Source of the DNA: an uncultured bacterium
GTDB taxonomy: Bacteria > Bacillota > Clostridia > Christensenellales > QALW01
DNA length: 14,487 nucleotides
Assembly (NCBI GenBank): GCA_905214315.1
Contig: CAJMLN010000045.1
Span: 1 to 14,487, forward strand
Direction: 5' to 3'
This document shows, piece by piece, positions 1 through 6,293 of this stretch. The position numbers were made by a program, and so were the translations under genes. How positions within the stretch are numbered: the first letter of the stretch is position 1; the number at the start of each line of letters is the position of its first letter. The notes beneath the pieces were generated by a model that saw nothing but the letters and a program-made list of their open reading frames with translations, had not been told where the DNA came from and ran no database searches.

Positions 1-31
1 CCTTCTGTCTAAAATAAAAATTCCGCCACTA

Positions 32-59
32 TTTTGCCGCATAAGCATCCGCGGCAAAA
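32..59 (-). terminator. Inverted repeat just after the esterase gene, possible weak terminator
   Basis: Perfect 9-bp inverted repeat (TTTTGCCGC at 32-40, GCGGCAAAA at 51-59, 10-nt loop) beginning 4 nt past the esterase stop codon. Read on the minus strand it is followed not directly by a T run but by about nine mixed bases and then a T-rich stretch (positions 22 down to about 11). The position fits a terminator for the operon; the displaced T tract makes it an imperfect one. It could instead be a 3' mRNA-stabilising hairpin. Confidence 0.5.
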
Positions 60-63
60 CAGC

Positions 64-1482
64 TCAATGCAGCAGGCCGTCATCCTCCTTAAAAATTTCA
101 AAGGCAGCACACGGCATGCCCGTGGAAGAGCCCAGATTCGCATGCTCGGCATCGGCCACATGCATATAGGCATACCGCAGTGTAACAGGCTCCTTTACAC
201 CTTTAAAGAGCACGGTATCTTCGCTTACGATTCTTCCGCGCACCTTTTTATATCTGCCGTCTGCTCCTGCCGCCTCAAAGCCGGTAAGCTTTTCTCCGGC
301 AAGCAGCGTCAGCCCATCGCCTACATAATCAAAATGCACGGTCACAGTGTCTTCATCAAAGCGCCAGCAGCACGGAACAGGGCTTGCGGCATATTCAATA
401 TCGCCGATTCCATATTCATTGGCCAGCACACAGAGCGCCGCGCGCTCGCCTACCGGTTTTTTATACGGCGGATGTGCCCAGTCGGCGTTTTCTTCCCTGC
501 CGCCCACATCCATGGAAACGATCATATGGCAATTTTCCAAAAGCCTCAGCATCTTATACTGGGCATAGCGCACCTCTTCGATCTTCTTCCATTGCTCGAT
601 TCCCGGACCGCAGTGAGAGGATATCTGTACATAATAAAAGGGAAAATCCATTTCAAACCGGCGGCGCAGCTCTTCCACATACCATTTTAACTGATACGGA
701 TACGCCTGATACCGCCACTGCTCGCTTTCGCCCTGATAAAACAGCATTCCCTTAATCGTCATCTTCTGCAGGGGCGCCATCAACGCATTATAGATACCGG
801 CCAACGGAATATTTTCTTTTTCCGGCTTAGTATAACCCATCGGCGCCACCAGCTCAGGCATAATCAGCTCCATCATCGGCGAACCGCCGGAAGCCGCGGA
901 AACAATGCCCAGCGGAACGCTTGCCTGCAGTGTGCGGGAAAGCTTTTTGGCAAAGAAATATCCCATGGCCGACATATCCAAAATATCCTCCCTGCCGGCG
1001 ATTGCCCGCCAAGAGCTTTGCCGGGGCTCGGGCATATCAAACTGCGGCGTAAGCATACTTTCGGGATGGTCGGTTGCATGACAGCGCTGCTGCTTAATAA
1101 CACGGATATGATCCTTAGAAAAAATATCCTGCATTTCTTCGTCATAAATTCCCTTGCCGTTGCTATTGGCCGACTGCATGGTCAGCTCCGCATTGCTTTG
1201 CCCGTTGATAATCCAAATATCCCCGACCAAAACATCCTCGGCAAAAATTTTATCCGTTCCGTCCGAAAGTTGAAGCGTCTGCGGCACGGTATTGGCAGGC
1301 ATCGGCGGCAGATACAGCTCCCAGGTAAGAGTTTCATCCACCTGTCCCCAGGCTTCATACGGACCAAGCACCGCATAGACCACATCGCCTTCGGTCGCGC
1401 CTTTTCCCCAAAGACGCACCGGAACTTCGCGCTGCAGCACCATATGATCCCCCAGCGCATTGGCAAGTCTGAATTTTTCCAT
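64..1482 (-). CDS. Sialate O-acetylesterase-like SGNH hydrolase
   Basis: Predicted carbohydrate esterase of the sialate-O-acetylesterase family, which removes acetyl groups from sialic acids or other acetylated sugars; 472 aa. Visible SGNH motifs are GQSN (residues 94-97, catalytic Ser96 in block I), SGGSP (198-202), YQGES (249-253, block III) and D334-W-A-H337 followed by PP-K-VGERA (block V, Asp/His of the catalytic triad). The N-terminal part (GDHMVLQRE, then WG) is the beta-rich domain usual for the family. I see no signal peptide, so it should act in the cytoplasm on imported sugars, unlike many family members that are secreted. The start chosen is the ATG at 1482, not an in-frame ATG nine codons upstream, because AAAGGAGG lies 8 nt before it. 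It begins 1 nt after the phosphodiesterase stop, and its ribosome-binding site lies inside that gene's last codons. The true substrate is unknown. Confidence 0.85.
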   Translation of the reverse strand: MEKFRLANALGDHMVLQREVPVRLWGKGATEGDVVYAVLGPYEAWGQVDETLTWELYLPPMPANTVPQTLQLSDGTDKIFAEDVLVGDIWIINGQSNAELTMQSANSNGKGIYDEEMQDIFSKDHIRVIKQQRCHATDHPESMLTPQFDMPEPRQSSWRAIAGREDILDMSAMGYFFAKKLSRTLQASVPLGIVSAASGGSPMMELIMPELVAPMGYTKPEKENIPLAGIYNALMAPLQKMTIKGMLFYQGESEQWRYQAYPYQLKWYVEELRRRFEMDFPFYYVQISSHCGPGIEQWKKIEEVRYAQYKMLRLLENCHMIVSMDVGGREENADWAHPPYKKPVGERAALCVLANEYGIGDIEYAASPVPCCWRFDEDTVTVHFDYVGDGLTLLAGEKLTGFEAAGADGRYKKVRGRIVSEDTVLFKGVKEPVTLRYAYMHVADAEHANLGSSTGMPCAAFEIFKEDDGLLH

Positions 1483-1483
1483 T

Positions 1484-1960
1484 TCAAATTCCTCCTTTAT
1501 AGGCAACAAGCTCAGGATACACCCGCTCCTGTTCCAAAGTCAAAATACAATACGTTCCCTGATAGCCGCCCCGCGGCCTTACGGGCGAACCGGGATTGAT
1601 GAACCACCGGCCGGCATGGAAAGAACTCTCCGGAATATGCGTATGGCCGTAGAGCACAATGTCCGCCCCCGCCTCCTCCGCCGCGCGGGCAAGAAGCGCA
1701 TGCCCTCCGCCGGCATCATATAAATGCCCGTGTGTGCAAAAAAGCATATGACCCTCAGCCTGAACAAGCTGTATATCTTTTCCGTCATAATCACAATTGC
1801 CGCGTACAGATACTACCGGGCAGTCAAGCAGGGCGGACAAATCCTCTGCATCCCGCCGGCCATCCCCCAAATGAATGACCATATCCGCTTTTTCAAAAAG
1901 CCGGAAAAGCGATTCCGGCAAAACAGAATGATGCGTATCGCTTACAATATAGATTTTCAC
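1484..1960 (-). CDS. yfcE: YfcE/MJ0936-type metallophosphoesterase
   Basis: Small calcineurin-like phosphodiesterase (158 aa, normal size for the family), a cytoplasmic enzyme using two metal ions. Family members cleave artificial phosphodiesters; the physiological substrate is mostly unknown. Metal ligands are visible in order: D8-x-H10 (SDTHH), GDG with D33, GNCD with N55, H77 (THGH) and GHTH with H106 and H108. The start codon is GTG at 1960, which overlaps the stop of the rdgB-like gene as GTGA, so translation is probably coupled. The pairing with rdgB matches ysnA-ysnB in Bacillus subtilis, which supports both calls. The downstream esterase is an unusual neighbour. The symbol reflects family membership only. 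Confidence 0.9.
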   Translation of the reverse strand: MKIYIVSDTHHSVLPESLFRLFEKADMVIHLGDGRRDAEDLSALLDCPVVSVRGNCDYDGKDIQLVQAEGHMLFCTHGHLYDAGGGHALLARAAEEAGADIVLYGHTHIPESSFHAGRWFINPGSPVRPRGGYQGTYCILTLEQERVYPELVAYKGGI

Positions 1961-2538
1961 AGCTTGTCCGCCAATGCCCGCAGTGCCTTTCCGCGATGAC
2001 TCAGGCGGTTTTTCTGCTCCGGGCTCATCTCCGCACTGGTACAGCCGTATTCGGGAACATAAAAAAGAGAATCATAGCCAAAGCCGTTTTCCCCTTTTTC
2101 CTCATAGCCTATTTCACCGTAAAATCGTCCCTCTGCGGCAAGGCTCTTACCATCGGGCCAGCAAAGAACGGCCGCGCAGGCAAAGTAAGCGCGCCGCTCC
2201 CGGATCCCCTCCATATTTTTCAGCAGCAGACGGCGATTCGCCCCGTCAGAAGCATTCTGATCTCCCTCCGCGGCATACCGGGCCGAAAAGACACCGGGCG
2301 CGCCGCCTAACGCCTCTACACAGATGCCGCTGTCATCAGCCAGCGCCGGCAAACCGGAAATTTCCGCTATTTCCCGAGCCTTTTTCAGCGCATTCTGATA
2401 AAAAGTATCGCCGTCCTCCACCGTTTCATGCTGAATACCCGCTTCCTGCAAAGTGACGATTTCCTGAAAATACGGCTGCAGAATTTGTTTTATTTCACGC
2501 ACCTTATGTGCATTATTGGTTGCAAGAATCAATTTCAA
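1957..2538 (-). CDS. rdgB: RdgB/HAM1-type dITP/XTP pyrophosphatase
   Basis: Nucleotide-pool cleaning enzyme that hydrolyses non-canonical purine triphosphates (dITP, XTP, ITP) to monophosphate and pyrophosphate, keeping deaminated purines out of DNA and RNA; cytoplasmic. All family signatures are present: TNN-x-x-K at 7-12, the ED-G-TF region (41-46), ADDSG (67-71), GVFSARY (82-88), GENGFGYDSLFYVPE (149-163) and SHRGKAL (180-186). Length of 193 aa is typical. The start is a TTG at 2538, supported by GAGGTG six bases upstream; that ribosome-binding site overlaps the last codons and stop of the MFS gene, whose stop lies 3 nt before. It overlaps the next gene by 4 nt. B. subtilis ysnA has the same partner gene. 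Confidence 0.95.
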   Translation of the reverse strand: MKLILATNNAHKVREIKQILQPYFQEIVTLQEAGIQHETVEDGDTFYQNALKKAREIAEISGLPALADDSGICVEALGGAPGVFSARYAAEGDQNASDGANRRLLLKNMEGIRERRAYFACAAVLCWPDGKSLAAEGRFYGEIGYEEKGENGFGYDSLFYVPEYGCTSAEMSPEQKNRLSHRGKALRALADKL

Positions 2539-2541
2539 TCT

Positions 2542-3870
2542 TCACACCTCAAATTTCCGTTTTATAATAACGCTTACTGCTTTCTGCAGAAAAATCAATA
2601 CCGCGGTGATCAGATAAATCATGCGGATCTGCCAGAAATCCGCAAGCATCTGGGCGGACATATGCTGTTCAAACAAGTGTAAAAGCCAACGTCCGATTAT
2701 GGGGCCAATCAAATAGGAAAATGCAGTTATTGCGCCGTAAATACCTAAAAACAGCCCCTGATTTTCCTCAGGGCAAAATTCAAACTTTCTGGTAAACAAT
2801 GCGATCCCGCTGCTGGAATTTGACGCCGCCTGAAAAAGATACGGAATAAAAATAGCTGCCGGCAGCCACTGCGGCGGTATTAGAACCCAGCAGAGCATTT
2901 CCAGCCCGAACAGTACCTGGGTAATAAAATACACTCTGCCGGAACCGATTCTATCACAAAGCCGTCCCCAAAAACGGTACATCAAAAGCATACAAACCTT
3001 CATCATCAATCCTGCACATTCAATAATCAAAGTCGATGCGCCGATATATTCATTACTTTTTAAATAAGTAACGGTAAAGGTCCCGCAAATATAAAGAAAC
3101 AGATAAAAAACAAAATTATTAAGCAGAAAACCCAAAAAACCAGGCTGTGCTTTTATTAAAAAAAACGTATCACGAATGGACTTTTTCTGCCGGGGAGCAA
3201 TATGATATTCCGGCTCCTTAATAGATCCTAAAAGCAGCATTTCCACAACGATCAATACAGCACAGATAGAGGAAAGCACCATAAAGGCCGAAACAGATTC
3301 CTCCGTACTATCCAGATAATACGCGCCTATGATCGGCACAATGGGAACAAAAATACCGTTGATGGTAGAACGCACAGCCATAACACGCCCGCGTACATTC
3401 TGAGGAATGACCGCCGCCAGCAAACTATTATAACCGATATCGGCAATATTTGTGATAACCGTAGCTAAAAGAATTAACGCAATCATCAACCAAATGCAAA
3501 ATTGATTGCCTGCCTGCGCGCCGATTAGCGTAGGTACAAATACGATAGAAGAAAGCATCAGCCGTGCAAGCAACAGCATGGAAATGATGATACCCTTGCG
3601 CTTTTTGCGCCTGTCAAACACAATGCCGCCAAAAATACAAGCCAAAGAAGCTACCAGCGTCAAAGAAGAAAGCAGCGATGTCTGATCAATATCAGCTCCC
3701 ATTTTCAATAAAAAGCTTGTTTGAAACGTTCCCTGCACCAGTGCAAGACCCGCCGCACCGGCTACGGCCTCTATGGAAAGACGATCCTGCGTTTTTCGGT
3801 TGGGATGATATATCAGTTCATAGTCATTACCGTAAATGACTTTGTGCACCAGCTTTGTAAAAAAGTTCAT
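2542..3870 (-). CDS. Major facilitator superfamily (MFS) transporter
   Basis: Predicted inner-membrane secondary transporter of 442 aa with about 12 hydrophobic segments. MFS motif-A-like loops occur in both halves: GGIVFDRRKKRK (81-92, between TM2 and TM3) and WGRLCDRIGSGR (301-312, between TM8 and TM9), with a further RGRVMAVRST loop at 160-169. A polar N-terminal arm of about 30 residues precedes the first membrane segment. The substrate cannot be read from the sequence. It is the first gene of the operon, starting at an ATG preceded by AAGGGG about 10 nt upstream, and ends 3 nt before the TTG start of rdgB. Its position ahead of two phosphate-ester hydrolases could mean export of a nucleotide or related product, but this is only inference. 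Confidence 0.85.
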   Translation of the reverse strand: MNFFTKLVHKVIYGNDYELIYHPNRKTQDRLSIEAVAGAAGLALVQGTFQTSFLLKMGADIDQTSLLSSLTLVASLACIFGGIVFDRRKKRKGIIISMLLLARLMLSSIVFVPTLIGAQAGNQFCIWLMIALILLATVITNIADIGYNSLLAAVIPQNVRGRVMAVRSTINGIFVPIVPIIGAYYLDSTEESVSAFMVLSSICAVLIVVEMLLLGSIKEPEYHIAPRQKKSIRDTFFLIKAQPGFLGFLLNNFVFYLFLYICGTFTVTYLKSNEYIGASTLIIECAGLMMKVCMLLMYRFWGRLCDRIGSGRVYFITQVLFGLEMLCWVLIPPQWLPAAIFIPYLFQAASNSSSGIALFTRKFEFCPEENQGLFLGIYGAITAFSYLIGPIIGRWLLHLFEQHMSAQMLADFWQIRMIYLITAVLIFLQKAVSVIIKRKFEV

Positions 3871-3889
3871 AAGATTGAACCCCTTTTTC

Positions 3890-3918
3890 TTCTCATAACG
3901 TACATTATATGCTATAAT
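3890..3918 (+). promoter_or_regulatory. Sigma-A-type promoter for comF
   Basis: -35-like TTCTCA (3890-3895, four of six consensus bases), 17-bp spacer, -10 TATAAT (3913-3918) preceded by TGC, which makes an extended -10. The expected transcript start is about 40 nt before the comF ATG. It overlaps the minus-strand promoter through the symmetric stretch ATTATA-TGC-TATAAT. Confidence 0.6.
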
Positions 3919-3932
3919 GCAATTAAATTCAA
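3904..3932 (-). promoter_or_regulatory. Sigma-A-type promoter for the MFS-rdgB-yfcE-esterase operon
   Basis: Read on the minus strand: -35 TTGAAT (3927-3932), 17-bp spacer, -10 TATAAT (3904-3909). The expected transcript start is about 25-30 nt upstream of the MFS ATG. The -10 lies inside the promoter of the divergent comF gene. Confidence 0.75.
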
Positions 3933-3962
3933 TCGTTTTTCAAAAAAAAGGATTACAATTTC

Positions 3963-4670
3963 ATGAATAAATTTATAAATCTTATAGAAAAGTTATTCTT
4001 CCCCTGGGACGTATGCTGCAATGGCTGCAAAAGTGAAAACGTATACCGGCTCGGCCTGTGCAAAAACTGCTTTCAGGCGTTAAAAGCGCCTCAGGGAAAC
4101 CGCTGCGAAATTTGCCTGGACAAAATCGATACTACCGGTCTGTGCAAAGCCTGTCTTCACAAACAGCCGGACTATCTCCGCCTGTACTGCGCCTTTACCT
4201 TTGAGGACTTAGGCCGCCGGCTGATCCATCAGTTCAAATTCAAAAACAAGCGCTATTTAAAGCACCTTTTTGCCGCGCTCTGCGCCGAAGCCGTTCCCAA
4301 AGAAATTTGGGAAAAATGCTCCCTGTTAGTTCCCGTTCCTCTTTCTAAAAAACGCCGCCGCCAAAGGGGATACAATCAAGCGGAACTATTAGCCCGGGAA
4401 CTTTCAGGGCGCTTTGGGATTCCCGTAAACATTTCAGTTTTATATAAGCACGAAGGCGAAAAACAAATGGCGCTTTTAAATAAGGAAGAACGCCGCAAAA
4501 ATATCAAAGGACTGTACGCCGCAAACGGTACGCTGAATAACCAAACCGTTCTGCTGATTGACGATATCGTAACCACGGGTGAAACACTGCGTGCCTGCGC
4601 GACCCAATTAAAGAAAGCCGGCGCGGGAGATATCTACTGCCTGGCTATTGCACGAACGGATATTTTATAA
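3963..4670 (+). CDS. comF: ComF-family phosphoribosyltransferase-like protein
   Basis: ComF/GntX-type protein of 235 aa. The family is associated with DNA uptake in competent bacteria (ComFC in B. subtilis), although many members occur in bacteria not known to be competent, and no reaction is firmly assigned. The N-terminal third carries a zinc-ribbon set of cysteines: C18/C19 and C22, C33 and C36, C48 and C51, C61 and C64. The C-terminal half is a type I phosphoribosyltransferase fold: VPVPLSKKRRRQRGYNQAELLAREL from 123 is the family signature, and VLLIDDIVTTGETL (196-209, acidic pair D200-D201) is the PRPP-binding loop. An AAAGGA ribosome-binding site stands about 10 nt before the ATG. It is a single gene: no comFA helicase is next to it, and it is divergent from the MFS operon. 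Confidence 0.9.
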   Translation: MNKFINLIEKLFFPWDVCCNGCKSENVYRLGLCKNCFQALKAPQGNRCEICLDKIDTTGLCKACLHKQPDYLRLYCAFTFEDLGRRLIHQFKFKNKRYLKHLFAALCAEAVPKEIWEKCSLLVPVPLSKKRRRQRGYNQAELLARELSGRFGIPVNISVLYKHEGEKQMALLNKEERRKNIKGLYAANGTLNNQTVLLIDDIVTTGETLRACATQLKKAGAGDIYCLAIARTDIL

Positions 4671-4725
4671 TTTTATAATATGCGCATATAACCATATTGT
4701 TGATATTTTATAAATTTCTAAAAGC

Positions 4726-4774
4726 AAAATTCTATCTTACGGCTGTTTAACCAGCCGCAGGCAGAATTTCTTTT
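4726..4774. terminator. Shared inverted-repeat terminator between comF and the acetyltransferase
   Basis: Nested inverted repeats: outer arms AAATTCT (4727-4733) and AGAATTT (4763-4769), inner arms CGGCTG (4740-4745) and CAGCCG (4752-4757) with a 6-nt loop. The plus strand continues with CTTTTC; the minus strand continues with TTGCTTTT. It sits between two convergent genes, so it may stop transcription in both directions. The internal mismatched segments weaken it as a classical intrinsic terminator. Confidence 0.55.
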
Positions 4775-4789
4775 CTTAAAAGACCACCA

Positions 4790-5401
4790 CTAAAACGCAC
4801 AATTTCCTTCTATCTTTCTTCCTTTAAAATACACCTGACGGTCACGTTCATCGATCGAACGCATCACCCGGCAGGGATTTCCCACCGCTACCACATTGGC
4901 CGGAATGTCCTTAGTAACAATGCTTCCCGCACCGATCACCGTATTATCGCCCACCGTAATTCCCGGCAGTAAAATCGCCCCGGCGCCGATCCATACATTG
5001 CGGCCGATATACACGGGAAAATTATACTGCGCCTGCCGCTGCCGCAGTTCAGGCAACACAGGATGGCCCGCCGTTGCCACGGTCACATTCGGCCCGAACA
5101 TGGTATAGTCTCCCACATAAATATACGTATCATCTACCAAAGTCAAATTAAAATTGGCATAAACATGTTTGCCAAAATGCACATGTCGGCCGCCCCAATT
5201 GGCATGAAACGGCGGTTCAATATAACATCCTTCACCCAAAGAGGCAAACATTTCTTTCAGCATGGCCGTACGCTCTTTCATTTTTCCAGGCGGTAACGCA
5301 TTAAAAGCATAGAGCTTTTCCAAGCATTTCTGCTGCTCCTGAAACAGCTCCTCACTGTTACAGATATAAATTTTTTCCGTATGCAAAATAGAAATATCCA
5401 T
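4790..5401 (-). CDS. LacA/Maa-type sugar O-acetyltransferase
   Basis: Hexapeptide-repeat (left-handed beta-helix) acetyltransferase of 203 aa, the same length as E. coli LacA. Family members transfer acetyl from acetyl-CoA to a hydroxyl of galactosides, maltose or glucose, in the cytoplasm, as trimers. The N-terminal Maa-type helical region is followed by F-HANWG--VHFG (65-77), YANFN-T-VDD (81-91), the catalytic-type His113 in TAGHPV, and hexapeptide repeats V-IG-N-WIGAGAILLPGITVG (130-151) and VIGAGSIVTKDIPANVVAVGNPCRV (155-179). A strong AAAGGAGGAG site sits 5 nt before the ATG. It is 59 nt downstream of the ParB-like gene with no clear promoter or terminator between, so the two may share a transcript. 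Its sugar specificity cannot be assigned. An acetylase and an acetylesterase in one window is suggestive, but they lie in different transcription units. Confidence 0.9.
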   Translation of the reverse strand: MDISILHTEKIYICNSEELFQEQQKCLEKLYAFNALPPGKMKERTAMLKEMFASLGEGCYIEPPFHANWGGRHVHFGKHVYANFNLTLVDDTYIYVGDYTMFGPNVTVATAGHPVLPELRQRQAQYNFPVYIGRNVWIGAGAILLPGITVGDNTVIGAGSIVTKDIPANVVAVGNPCRVMRSIDERDRQVYFKGRKIEGNCAF

Positions 5402-5460
5402 ATTCTCCTCCTTTGAAACTTACAGGAAAAGGGGAAGAATTCTCTTATCACAGCAGCCCT

Positions 5461-6147
5461 TTATATAGCCCGCCCCTTTATCTCTGTTTCCTTTTTCATA
5501 ATAACAATACGTTCTTCATCTTCCCGGATCAATTCCTGATAACCGCCCTGACGCATCAGCTTTAAAATCTTTTCGATCTCATTGATAAAAATCCGTTTAT
5601 CACTCAAAACCGAAAGCCGTACTTTTTCCTTGGCCATATCCGGCAGTTCCTTAACCAGTTCATACAACCGAAGCAAATATCCACTGTCCCCCGCCGCAAT
5701 GTCAATATAATGCGGTTCGATTTCCCGGGCCTTTTCCTGCGCATCCTTGTTGAGCAAAAGATAGTCTTTTACCCTCTCGGTCTGTTGCCGGCTCAAACAC
5801 AATTCCTCCTCAGGGGTACCTTCGCTGATTCCCAGCACAGCCTCGGCAAGCGCAGCCATATCCATCGGCTGGCGGTGAATATTTTCACAGGCTGCTACAC
5901 AATTTTTTTCTTCTTCTTTTATGCTCAAAAGCACGGCATGAATATACTTGTACCCCAATTCCTGGCAAGCCTGAATGCGCCGCCGGCCAAATACCAGACT
6001 ATAGCCCGTTTTCTTTTGGGTGATCCCCACCGGCTGCAGCAGGCCGTATTTTTTTATACTTTCCCGCAGCTGCGATACATCCTCACTGCCGGGTTTAAAA
6101 TCAATACTGCCAATCGGTACCTTAATAGAAACAATCCCCGCCCTCAA
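5461..6147 (-). CDS. Orphan ParB/Spo0J-like protein
   Basis: ParB N-terminal-domain protein of 228 aa, shorter than chromosomal ParB/Noc (about 280). Visible: a PxxxI-like strand (V10-P-I-G-SID), the box LRESIKKYGLLQPVGI (27-42), LVFGRRRIQACQELG (51-65) and ENIHRQPMD (88-96). These correspond to the ParB CTP-binding motifs GERRxRA and ENxQR, but the acidic residue of GERR is lost (here FGRRR). A helical middle region, perhaps a degenerate helix-turn-helix (100-133), and a charged C-terminal part follow. Start: an upstream in-frame TTG (6165) has no ribosome-binding site, whereas the TTG at 6147 has GAGGTG six bases before it, so I use 6147. No ParA-type ATPase and no parS-like site were seen here. 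It may bind DNA or be a ParB-fold regulator; DNA segregation is not shown. Confidence 0.75.
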   Translation of the reverse strand: MRAGIVSIKVPIGSIDFKPGSEDVSQLRESIKKYGLLQPVGITQKKTGYSLVFGRRRIQACQELGYKYIHAVLLSIKEEEKNCVAACENIHRQPMDMAALAEAVLGISEGTPEEELCLSRQQTERVKDYLLLNKDAQEKAREIEPHYIDIAAGDSGYLLRLYELVKELPDMAKEKVRLSVLSDKRIFINEIEKILKLMRQGGYQELIREDEERIVIMKKETEIKGRAI

Positions 6148-6153
6148 AAAAAT

Positions 6154-6159
6154 CACCTC
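6154..6159 (-). promoter_or_regulatory. Ribosome-binding site fixing the ParB-like start
   Basis: GAGGTG on the minus strand, six bases ahead of the TTG at 6147. The same GAGGTG-6 nt-TTG arrangement is used by rdgB in this window, which supports the shorter reading of this gene. Confidence 0.6.
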
Positions 6160-6165
6160 ATCCAA

Positions 6166-6194
6166 AGCATAGCAAAAGAAAGGCGGGAAGTAAA
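6166..6194 (-). promoter_or_regulatory. Possible weak promoter for the ParB-like gene
   Basis: Minus strand: TTTACT (6189-6194), 17-bp spacer, TATGCT (6166-6171) with a TGC extended -10. Each hexamer matches four of six consensus bases. Transcription would begin almost at the ribosome-binding site, which counts against it; read-through from the Sua5 operon is an alternative. Confidence 0.25.
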
Positions 6195-6225
6195 TCGAAA
6201 CCGCATGGCATTTTTTTACATATTT

Positions 6226-6268
6226 TACCGTTTATACCGTTTTGTTGGCAGAATTTCGGCGGAAATTC
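6226..6268. repeat. Short repeats in the gap between the Sua5 and ParB-like genes
   Basis: The 146-bp gap holds a direct repeat TACCGTTT at 6226-6233 and 6235-6242 (9-bp period) and a perfect 7-bp inverted repeat GAATTTC (6251-6257), GGCG loop, GAAATTC (6262-6268). Neither is followed by a T run that would make it a terminator. They could be binding sites for a regulator; nothing else is seen in the gap apart from the possible weak promoter. Confidence 0.4.
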
Positions 6269-6293
6269 AGACAGAGTGTCACGATATCTGTTT

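Noticed and set aside
34..690. Plus-strand open frame of 218 codons opposite the acetylesterase
   Set aside because: The minus strand carries a full SGNH hydrolase with catalytic motifs and a strong ribosome-binding site; the plus frame has neither.
4790..6147. ParB-like gene plus acetyltransferase as a mobile or plasmid-type partition module
   Set aside because: No ParA, replication, integrase or terminal repeat is present, and base composition resembles that of the neighbours.
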